Shown here: positions 43,877 through 53,473 of the stretch, in pieces
How positions within the stretch are numbered: position 1 is the first letter of the stretch
Layout: every line of letters starts with the position of its first letter
Source: Chloranthus sessilifolius
Taxonomy: Eukaryota; Streptophyta; Magnoliopsida; Chloranthales; Chloranthaceae
Assembly (NCBI GenBank): GCA_021018995.1
Contig: CM037595.1
Span: 96,623,491 to 96,687,490, forward strand
Direction of reading: 5' to 3'
Length of the DNA: 64,000 bases
Translations under genes and position numbers: made by a program
The notes under the pieces: model-generated
Database searches by the model: none
Seen by the model: the letters and a program-made list of their open reading frames with translations, nothing else
What the model was told of the DNA's origin: nothing

Positions 43877-45122
43877 GGGAAATTTACCTGACCGGCCCTG
43901 TTAGATATAGCTTTTACGTCAGAGGCCCTGTAGTTTCACCTTTACCCAAACCAACCAGCTCCAAGCCTAGCCGACCCTAAGGATAGCAAAAAGTCCAAAT
44001 TACCCCCTTTCTTTAACGCACAAAAACATCATCTTCTTCCTCATTTTAATCATGCAGTTTTAAAAGTCGAGGTGGCGAAGGTGAGTCTTCTCCTCAATCA
44101 AACTATTCCGATCGCTATTTAGATCCAAATACTCCTTTTAAATGAGAGGCGTGATTAGAATGAGGAAGAAGAGGATACACCTATATAATTTAAAATTTTA
44201 AATATTTACATTTTTCTATATTTACGATGTGAAACAAGATCTGTGTAAATGATTTGAAGGCTACAATATAAAATCGATAATTCTAAAGATAGATATGAGA
44301 AAAAGCGATATCGACTTTGTACGGTCGATATCGACTATCATATAGTCGTACCGATCATTTTAAGTCGCCATCGACTGTACAAAAGTAAATCATCGACTCT
44401 TCTGAGTCGCCATCGATTATATTAAAAAAAAAAAATTATGTAATCGATGGCGATTACATCGATGTCGATGGCGACTGCATCTTGAGTCGTCATCGATTAC
44501 ATAAAAAAATAATAATAATAATCGATGACGACTCTATACAGAGTCGTCATCGATTATTATTTTTTTTTTTTTTATATAATCGATGGCGACTCTGTATAGA
44601 GTCGATGACGACTACTGTAGTCGATACGACTTTACGAGTCGATGGCGACTCTTAAAATGATGTCGACTATATGCGTCGATATCGCCTTTTTCTCATATCT
44701 ATCTTTGGAACTATCGATTTTATATTGTAGCCTTCAAATCAGACGATGTATTTGGGTTGATCCAAATAGCAGCTCAGAATAGTTTGGATCGGAATAAATC
44801 TCGTTTCACATCGCGTAAACATAGAAAAATGCAAATATTTAAAATTTTAAATTATATAGGTATATCATCTTCTTCCTTCGATCCAAATAGGAATAGTTTG
44901 ATTGAGGAGAAGACCACCTTTGTCATCTCGACTTTTAAAATCGTATCGATTAAAATGAGGAAGAAGATGATGTTTTTGTGCGTTAAAGAAAGGGGGTAAT
45001 TTGGGCATTTTGCTAACCTAAGGGTCGGCTAGGCTTGGAGCTGGTTGGTTTGGATAAAGGTGAAACTATAGGGCTTCTGACATAAAAGGCGTATCTGACA
45101 GGGCGGATCAGGTAAATTTCCC
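43877..45122. mobile_element. Giant foldback element (1246 bp), Mutator-like by target-site duplication
   Basis: The whole element is one long inverted repeat with arms of about 600 bp: GGGAAATTTACCTGA at the left end and its near-perfect mirror at the right. A perfect 9-bp duplication ttctttatt lies at 43868-43876 and 45123-45131, the size made by Mutator-superfamily transposases. The centre (about 44300-44690) consists of many direct and inverted copies of GTCG(C/T)CATCGATTA-like units separated by A/T runs. It encodes nothing; apparent frames are by-products of the repeats. Confidence 0.92.
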
Positions 45123-45206
45123 TTCTTTATTTCGAGGTGGTGGGTGATGACACGTGGAAATGGCGACCTCGATTGGTGATGTTCTAAGGTACTTATTTCA
45201 TTGACG

Positions 45207-45500
45207 TACTTTATTTCTAACCTCTGGGAGGATGAGTGGGCAAACATAAAGTAGAACCCTCTTTACACAACTCTAATCACATATTTTATCAAAAAAAACT
45301 CTAATTACATACTTCTTCCAAATATTTTATTTATTTTTAAAACAAATAAATATTTTATTTATTTTTAAAACAAATAAATGATTTATTTTATTTTTTTGAT
45401 AAGAACAAATAGATGATTTGAAATAACAAAAATAATAAGAAAGAAAATCTCAATGACTAAAATCCAACGACTCTTTTATAATAACATAATTACCATCTAC
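45207..45500. mobile_element. Half copy of the GAGCATCTCC-type MITE
   Basis: The phrase TACTTTATTTCTAACC followed by GGGAGGATGAGTGGGCAAA and CCCTCTTTACACAACTC matches the arm at 36490-36600 and the mirrored arm at 37050-37150. Only one arm is seen. Confidence 0.6.
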
Positions 45501-46099
45501 CTGTAAAAGATAGACTTGGAAGTTGAAAGGGTCATCAGGAAAAGGGTTACTTTTATTCTCAAATAGTGAAATACTGCTAATAGTATTCACCATTCAGCAA
45601 TGCTGATTCGGTAGGGTGTTGAACTACTAGACCATCCCCTATAGGCTACTGCAGGCATTTAGAAAGAAGCCCAATTCCTTAGAAGGGTAAAAATCAAACT
45701 GAGTGCATCTTAGATTTTCTGCAAGAAAAGAATGAAGATTCATTGTGCATTCTGTGATTCAATAAAGGCGGCAATTACTTGCACGCATAAAGATGGCCCA
45801 AGCACATAATTTAAAAACCTTGTAATTTTAGGAATGTTATAAATACCATTTAAGCCATCTGATTTAAAGACCACAATCTAAAGTTTTCGGGGTAAAAAAT
45901 TGACATAAAACACGAACTTTATCATATAATTTGACAAAGTTTTCGGGGTAAAAAATTGGCATAAAACACAATCTTTATCATATGATTTGACACAGTTAAA
46001 GCCATGGTCAGATATAATGGTTGACTACGTTGAATCATATGAAGGAGATCATGTTCATGCCAATCTTTTGCACCTATGATCTTTAGGTGATTTTCAAAT
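45501..46099. other. Non-coding stretch, no gene recognised
   Basis: Contains a direct duplication of about 60 bp (AGTTTTCGGGGTAAAAAATTG at about 45880 and 45939). A tRNA-like phrase near 45590-45640 is too degenerate to call. Confidence 0.5.
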
Positions 46100-46539
46100 G
46101 GGTATGTCTCTTTGCACCTATAGGTTTACTAAAAGCGCCTACGTTACCTAAACCCATCGATTGGTTGGAATGAGATGGTGGAGATTGTTTCCCAACCTAA
46201 TCTTCCATAGAATGGATCTTGAGACGATGAGCGTACCATCGGATGGTGAGTTTTTTTATTCCATGTGGCATAGATCTCAATAGGTGGCCCTTAAAACCAC
46301 ATGGCACACATGACGCTCAAATGTGATTTTAGGGCCATTTTTTGGGGATCTATGTCACGTGGAATAAAAAAACTCACGGTTTGATAGTAAGATCATGGCC
46401 TGAAGATCCCTTGTGCGGAAGATTGGAGTGAAAGATGATTTCCATCGTCTGATTCCAACAAGTTAATGGATTTGAGTGAGTTTTAGGCGTAGTTGCATAG
46501 GCGCTTTCAGTAAACCTATAGATGCAAACAGAGGTGCCA
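46100..46539. mobile_element. Foldback MITE FB-1
   Basis: Two arms of about 210 bp, mirror images of each other (TATAGGTTTACTAAAAGCGC at the left and its inverted partner near 46500). The 9-bp flanks ttttcaaat (46091-46099) and tttttaaat (46540-46548) match at 8 of 9, indicating a Mutator-type insertion. Confidence 0.85.
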
Positions 46540-46598
46540 TTTTTAAATCAGATGGCTTAGATATTATTTACACATGACACAGGTCCCCAAAATACTAT

Positions 46599-47004
46599 GG
46601 TGTAGCTCTATTTGTGCCTGTTGAATTCCTAAGGGCGCCTATGTTGAAAACCCATTGACTGATTTGAGTCAGACTATGGAGATCGGTTTTAATTCTAATC
46701 TTTCACACAATAGATCTTTACATAATGGGAGTACAATCAGTTGGTCAGTTTTTGTTTCTGGCATAGATCCCCAAAAAGTGACTCTAAATCACGTTTGAGC
46801 ATGTACCACGCGTTCTAGAGTCACTTTTTTGGGATCTATGCTACATGGAATAAAAAACTACCTTGTTCAATGGTAAGCCCATGGTCTCCGGATCCATTGT
46901 GTGAAAGATTGGGACACATCCAATCTTTGTCGACTAATTCAAATCAGTCAATGGTTTTTCAGTGTAGTTGCCCTAGTAATTTGGTAGTCGTGAATAGAGC
47001 TACC
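46599..47004. mobile_element. Foldback MITE FB-2
   Basis: Same family: ends GGTGTAGCTCTATTTG and its mirror GAATAGAGCTACCC. The inner words AAATCACGTTTGAGCATG and CCCAAAAAGTGACTC match the other members. Flanking duplication not evident. Confidence 0.75.
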
Positions 47005-47016
47005 CATATTAAGTTT

Positions 47017-47452
47017 GGGTAGCTCTGTTTGCGCCCACGCTTTCTCTGAAAGCGCCTACATCCCAAATCCTTTGACAACCGTTGATTGTTTCATATCAGA
47101 TGATGGAGATCGTGCTTTGCCCCGATCTTTGACAAATGGATCTTGAAATCATGGCGCACCTATTAGCGGTTAGTTTTTTATTCCATGTGTCCCAAATCCC
47201 CAAAAATGGTCCTAAAATCACGTTTGAGCGTGATGTGTGCCATATAATTGAAGAGCCATTTTTTGGGGATTTGTGACACATGGAATCAAAAACTGATCGT
47301 GGGACAGTTCCGCTATGATCTCAAAATCCATTTTGTGGAAGATCGAGGTGAAAAAAAAGATCCCCACCATCTGATTGGAATCAATCAACGATTTTTAAGG
47401 GGCCTGGGACGTAGGCGCTTTCAGACAACGCGTGGGCGCGATCAGAGCTACC
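47017..47452. mobile_element. Foldback MITE FB-3
   Basis: Ends GGGTAGCTCTGTTTGCGCCC and mirror GGGCGCGATCAGAGCTACC. Flanks attaagttt (47008-47016) and cttaagtat (47453-47461) agree at 7 of 9. Apparent open frames inside are only repeat sequence. Confidence 0.82.
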
Positions 47453-47525
47453 CTTAAGTATTTCTTTCAAAATGTGTGCAAGGGACAACTCTATGTATGC
47501 AAGCAATGGCTGCCCTTTAAAAGAA

Positions 47526-47993
47526 GGGTACCTCTGTTCGCGCCCACAAGTTCTCTGAAAGCGCCTACATCTCAGAGCTCTTAAAAACCGGTGATTGCTT
47601 CCGATCAGATGGTAGAGATCTTGTTTCACTCCGATATTCCACACAATGGATCTTGAGATCATGACCACTTATCTGACGATCAATTTTTGATTCCATGTAT
47701 CACAAATCCCCCAAAAATGGCTCTTCAATCATATTGCACACATCACGCTCAAATGTGATTTTAGGGCCATTTTTGAGGGATTTTGGACACATTGAATAAA
47801 AAACTAATAGTCTAATAGGTGCGCCACGATCTCAAGATCCATTGTGTAAAAGAACGGGGTGAAACACGGTCTCCATCATCTGATCTGAAGCAATCAACGA
47901 TTGTCAAGGGGTCTGAGACGTGGGCGCTTTTAGAGAATGTGGGCGCGACCAGAGCTACCCTTTTAGAGAATGTGGGCGCGACCAGAGCTACCC
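47526..47993. mobile_element. Foldback MITE FB-4 with duplicated right end
   Basis: Ends GGGTACCTCTGTTCGCGCCC and mirror GGGCGCGACCAGAGCTACCC. The right tip is present twice (ends at 47960 and 47993), a 33-bp tandem duplication starting TTTTAGAGAATGTGGGCGCG. The sequence after FB-4 (CTTAAGAATATACTTCAA) resembles that after FB-3 (CTTAAGTATTTCTTTCAA). Confidence 0.8.
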
Positions 47994-48001
47994 TTAAGAA
48001 T

Positions 48002-48800
48002 ATACTTCAATAAATAATTAACATCAAGTTTGGAAGTGCTCCCACGAGGCCGATTCCGGCTTCTGGCTTTGAGAGCCAAGAAGATTGTAACAATTACTGA
48101 TTGGTAAAACCCAATTCTTTGAGGGATATCCTAAAACAGATTCCCACAAGTGCATTTTGCATTAAAAAATCGCAGAAGCCGGATGCGGGTTTTGCCACTT
48201 ACGGGTTCTGCATTTGTGGGAATCAGTTTTAAAAGGCATTGGTGAATCCTCGTGGAAAGGAAATGAATATATGCTTATCCCCTCATCTCTACCCACCAAT
48301 TGGTGCATCAGTGCATGAATCCGTTGATCTTGACCATTCGATGGATGATAAGTCATATATGATCAGTATCTATGTTCCATACAAGATTTCAACCATTTTT
48401 TATATTTTTTTCTAATGAATTCAACCAAAAAACTAGGGTGTCATCATCATTCAATAAATGACATAAGGTTGTCAGCAAAACCGCTTTCCTCTTTCATAAG
48501 ACCAATTCCTAAGGGACGTTTTCAAACACCCAACTGCCTTCACTGGCCATGCAACCTGCGTGCCTTATGTACGTCACACTACCTACTCTCCAATAATGAT
48601 CGCTGGCAAACTTTTACTATGTGCACACCAAACTAATATAAAGGGTGTACAAACTTCTGATCGAATTTGATTTGCACATAACAAAATTGGGTGTGGTAAT
48701 AGTAGCACACATAATAAATATGAGAGAAATGTGCACACAACTCACACCTCACATGACCCTCTCTCAATCTCTCTTTTTCTAAGTCCTTTCTTACATTTCA
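48002..48800 (+). promoter_or_regulatory. Upstream region of the GDSL gene
   Basis: No coding sequence. A candidate TATA box TAATATAAAG lies at 48634-48643, about 160 bp before the ATG at 48801. A pyrimidine-rich stretch (TCTCTCAATCTCTCTTTTTC) just before the ATG looks like a 5' UTR. Confidence 0.5.
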
Positions 48801-51800
48801 ATGGCCTTGCTTACTGCTTGCTTCTCTTGTCACCTTATTATATATGTCATGCTCTCTCTACACGTTTTGCCTTCTCTTCCTTTCACTTCCTATGTGTTTG
48901 GAGACTCTTTAGTGGATGCTGGAAATAATGACTACCTCTTCACACTCTCCAAGGCTGATTCTCCGCCTTATGGAATCGACTTTTTCGCTTCCGGTGGCCG
49001 ACCCACCGGAAGATTCACTAACGGGCGAACCATATCCGACATAGTGGGTAATGACCCCTAGTGACCTCCGCGGTTTTGCTAAAGTGTACCGATTTTTTCA
49101 AACTTTGCGGCCGGATCGCGGTAGTTGTTTGTTGGCTACTCAATATTCTACATATTATGGGTGTCGTGTGTTATAGAGTTATAGGTGAATAGTAGCCAGC
49201 GGATAACAGTGATTAGTTGGCTTAACACTGAACCTGTTTGATTGAAACCACGCACTTCACATGTTTCTAGTGATTTACATGGCATCATCAAATAATACAA
49301 GTCTTGGATAAGAATCTACAACGCACTGTCTAATCCAAAACATGCCGCACCAGAATGTGTTTGACCTGTATTTTGGTTGTCATCCAAATAGGCCTCTGGA
49401 TGCCAATTCGCGAATGGAGTTAATTACAAGTCATCCCATTTGCGAATTACTGTTGGATGTCATTAACCACAGTTACTCGTGCTTAATTACTTTCCACTCA
49501 TAGCAACTGTTCTCATCGATTGATTTTATTTACAGTCAATTTGGACAAACTAGCCGTTCCGACATTCGAAATTTCATTACGGTTATCTCAATTTCAGGTC
49601 AAGAACTAGGGGCGAACTCCTTTCCACCACCCTACTTAGACCCCAACACTCATGGTGACTTGATTTTCGGCGGGGTTAACTACGCGTCCGGTGCTTCCGG
49701 AATCTTAGATGATACTGGATCATTGTTTGTATGATTTCACTTCCCTTCTCAATTTTTGTTCCTATATTCTCTAGGCCTTATTTAATCACGATTTAACCTT
49801 TTTTCTTGTTACCATATTAGAGTAATTTTATGTGCTCTCATACAATATTTCATTAGTATGAACTTAATTGTGTTGGCTGTTGATCTGTAATACAGATCGG
49901 GAGGGTTCCATTACGAAAGCAGATCGACTATTTCGAAGAAAGTAGAGATCAGATGGTGATAATGGGTGGAGAGAATGGAACAAAAGAGTTGTTAAAGAGT
50001 GCAATTTTCTCTGTAACAGCTGGGTCTAATGATATATTGAACTACCTTCAACCCTCCATACCTTTGATTGGGAAACACAAAGTGTCCTCAAACGCGCTCC
50101 AAGATGTCATGGTTTCTAACATGACCCTACATCTTAAGGTATAAATCTCCATTACATGTTGGTTTTTTCCTTAGAGTAGGGTTTCCTTCGAAAAACAAAA
50201 GTCACGCTTCTTAGCCATTGGATACAAAACAAAATAGCATTCCATGGATCTCAAGGCTGGAGTACAAAGATGTTTGTAATGGCATAGGTTTCAGTTTACA
50301 AAAGAGAACCTGTCCTTTGAAGGCCTACTGTCCTCTAAAGGAATGCTCATTAGGGTGTGTTTGGGATTGCTCTTTAGAGTCAAAGAGCAGCTCTCTGCTC
50401 TGACCCAGAGCACTTTAGTATGAGACTGTGTTTGGTTGTAAGTGCTCTTAGCTCTTTCGAAGAGTGAAGGAACTGAATTTGGGTATCTTTAAAGGAGCAA
50501 TTTAAACCTGTCCCTTTTAAGTGGGCTGCTCTTTGGCTCCAAAGAGCAATCCCAAACACAGCCAGACAATAAAGAGCCGTACTCCATTAAAAAAAAAACA
50601 TTATAATTTCAGCCCTCATAATTTTACCTTTTTCAAAAGAGGCCCTGTAGTTTCACCTTTTGTAGCAGAGGCTGGCTCCAAGCTGATCCATTGCTAATGA
50701 GCAAAATGCGCACGTATGTAAGGGGAGACACTGATGCATTTGTAGAACGAGCTCGGAGCTTAGAAACTACATATTTGAAAAGGGAACCATAGTTTTCCTC
50801 ATTTTTTTACGAGGGAACGATTTGATATCGAATCCGCTGAGTCGATATAAAATCGGTCACTACTTTTTTTTTTGTGCTGATGCAATATCACATCGCTTGA
50901 GCTGATATCAAATTCTAGAGAGAGAATAATGGTAGGCATTTTGGTCATTTGATGGTGGCTCACTTTGGAGCCACCCTCTGTTGCAAGTTTTTACCAGGTC
51001 TAAAAGTGGATTTTTTTATATTTTAAAATGGAGTAAGCAGAAGACTCCTTGAGAAGTCGACTTCACTGATTTTGAGGTGGACGTATAAGTATTCTTTCTT
51101 ATGATCCATGATAGTTCATATCTCATTTGATCCCAAGGCATGTAAGTAGGTAACCATGTGCCCCATTTTTGGAACCAGGAGACCACAACTAAAAGGAAAG
51201 GCTTCCACAATTTTGATTAACAAAATATGTTACTTTTGACAAGATCATAGGTAGTCTCCCAAGTCCTATTGTGTACTAACTTTGGCTTCCCTTGTTCTGG
51301 TGTTAAGCGGCTACACAAGTTGGGAGCTAGGAAATTCATCGTGGTTGGGGTGGGACCTCTTGGATGCATACCGTTTGTTCGTGCCATCAAGTTGATCTCA
51401 CTTGGAAAGTGCTCGTTATCCGCAAACAAAGTGATCGAAGGCTACAATAACAAGTTGAGACAGATTCTTGATCAGTTGAATCGAGAGATGGGACCCGAAA
51501 CAATATTCGTATATGCAAATTCCTACAACATTGTCACCAAAATTATACTCGATTATCAACGATATGGTAAGCCTACAAGCACACTGGGTTAAACATAGAA
51601 GGCGATGACAATGTGGGTGTTTGGCGTGACAGTAGATGACTTGGGAATCCCCTCCTAAGAATTATCCGGTCGCGTAGTAGGGATTAGTCCTTCTCTCGAC
51701 AGGGTTGCGACACCCTACGTACTGCAGAAAATTTTTTTTAATAGAGAAGTGGATTAATTAAAATTTGCGAAATCTAATTCATCCGTATGTTGTTTTTTAT

Positions 51801-52047
51801 ATTTATAGGGTTTAAGAATGCATATGATCCATGTTGTGGCGGTAACTTCCCCCCATTTGTATGTTTTTCGGGGCGCGATTCAAGTACGAGCTCGACGTTG
51901 TGCAAGGATCGATCCAAGTACGTATTTTGGGATGCATACCATCCTACTGAAGCTGCAAACATCATCATTGCCAGTGAACTACTTGACGGTGATCAAACCG
52001 TTGTTTTTCCGATCAACGTTCGCAAACTCTTCAATTATAGATCCTGA
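48801..52047 (+). CDS. GDSL esterase/lipase, five exons, 372 residues
   Basis: Exons 48801-49047, 49598-49728, 49896-50138, 51308-51566 and 51809-52047 join in frame; all introns are GT-AG. The product is a secreted SGNH hydrolase that cleaves ester bonds of lipids, cutin/wax precursors or other acyl esters at the cell wall or outside. A hydrophobic signal peptide covers about residues 1-29. Block I is [14 protein letters not shown] with nucleophile Ser36; block II Gly is in [12 protein letters not shown] (about 108-118); block III Asn171 in TAGSNDIL; block V Asp335 and His338 in [11 protein letters not shown]. All four catalytic blocks are intact and the length is normal for the family (350-380). 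It most resembles the At5g41890/At4g16230 group of plant GDSL proteins by its [20 protein letters not shown] start and five-exon layout; substrate unknown. Intron 3 is enlarged to 1169 bp by MITEs. Confidence 0.95.
50353..50563. mobile_element. MITE with GGGTGTGTTTGGGATTGC ends in GDSL intron 3
   Basis: Inverted ends: GGGTGTGTTTGGGATTGCTC and, inward from the right, GGCTGTGTTTGGGATTGCTC, continuing into mirrored AAAGAGCAG words; 211 bp. The target duplication is unclear. This end sequence is common among short plant hAT/Harbinger MITEs. Confidence 0.75.
50600..51000. mobile_element. Probable element related to the giant foldback family
   Basis: The phrase GAGGCCCTGTAGTTTCACCT matches the arm of the 43877-45122 element, followed by GCTCCAAGC; GATATCAAAT/ATTTGATATC words appear in both orientations at 50820-50910. 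Edges not found. Confidence 0.45.
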
Positions 52048-53473
52048 TTGTAAGGATCCATCCATCCATTGGGATGGTGGCAATGTAGATTACTGCTTCC
52101 TTCAATCAATCTAGTTATTTTCTTTGTGTCTCACTAATGTTGTCTGTTGGCCATTTTAAATAAACATGTAATGGATTCAACACAAGAGATTGGCACCAAA
52201 TAAAATAGTCTGAAATTCTCCAAATAATTAAACTCTACAGGTCAAAATAATGCAATCCTTTTTTGAGGGAGAAAACTTGCTTGAACATTGCCACTCATCA
52301 ACTTGCTCGTATTTCTCACTTACCCATGAGTGATCTTACAGTCAAAGGCTTCGATCGAAAAATCAACTCAATGTGAGCTACAGGTAACTCGGTTCATCGA
52401 GTGTCATGTGATAAAAATTATGATCCAAATACCTATGATGTTGAAGATTGGAACAAAAAAAGTATTTCCATCATTCGATTCCATCACATGATTCAAAGAA
52501 GTTTATCTTAGCCGTTCATTTTAAAGGATTTACAGCTTTGAATCACCTGATAGAAGTGTTTTTCACTTCCGATTTGACATCATAGATCTTTTGATCATAG
52601 TCTTCAACTCATTTGACACAATTTGACACAATTGAGGAAAACAGAGTCGGAACAAAGTTGGGTAGCTAATACCAACTCCAGAGACAAACTAGGTACTTTA
52701 CCTATGTCAAGTACTTTGAAGTTTTTCAATCTCTTCCCACATGGAATCTTCTCATTTCACAGGAAATGTTCTTTCTGATTAAACTTGCTTCTACCATAAT
52801 ATCAGGTTTCCAATTATTCTTAAACTAACAAACTCTGGCTTCTTCTCATTCATAAGCTTCTTCCGTTATAGAAATCAATCAAGCCCTTCCAACTAAAAAT
52901 GCCACTACCCAGTAGTGGTCCCCTAATTACAGAGTGCTGAGAGGGGTGGACGGGATACAGACCTAACCTTTGATTTTTATGCACAAAGTAGCTACTCTCC
53001 GGACTCGAACCTGCATGCACGAAGCAATGGCCTCTTCTAACTAGCAATATTGCATATCAACAGAGAGGTAAATAATGGAAAGCTAGGGACACTGATAAAT
53101 ATGGTATTAAGGATTTAATTGAAGGCATTAATGAACCTAGAATTCCAATCTTTTTTACCCGCATTTAATGCGACATAAACAAGAATTGAACAAAATCAAA
53201 GCATGATGAAGAAAATCATGGAAACGATCATACAAAGGTCAAACTCATGCCACCATAGATTTTTTTCGATTGCTTCAGCATTGGGTTAGTGCATCGGCAT
53301 TTAGAAATGAACATCGTCTATAGGTGTAAGAGTAGTTAACTTCTAATTATAATTCCTATCACATTTTTTAAACCACACAAGCAAGCAGACACCTAATGAT
53401 ACAACCCACAATTATCCACAACGGAGACAACAACCACCACTATAGAGATGAGCCTCGATTCTACCAGCTCGTC
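52048..53473. other. Intergenic region between convergent GDSL and RopGAP genes
   Basis: An AATAAA signal at about 52157 suits the GDSL 3' end. 52360-52640 resembles a decayed foldback arm (GATTGGAACAAAAAAAG, CACTTCCGATTTGACATCA). No gene is seen. Confidence 0.5.
52880..53050 (-). mobile_element. Candidate tRNA-derived SINE
   Basis: On the minus strand GCAGGTTCGAGTCCGG (about 53003-53018) is a good RNA polymerase III B box, and AGTTAGAAGAGGCCATTGC upstream occupies the A-box position. The body then reads to GGGTAGTGGCATTTTTAG. Edges and tail are not certain. Confidence 0.4.

Noticed and set aside
45590..45640. Possible tRNA or SINE-like A/B boxes
   Set aside because: Too many deviations from the B-box consensus and no cloverleaf could be drawn.
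47248..47668. Open frames inside FB-3 and FB-4
   Set aside because: Frames cross mirrored repeat arms and differ between copies; no protein resemblance.
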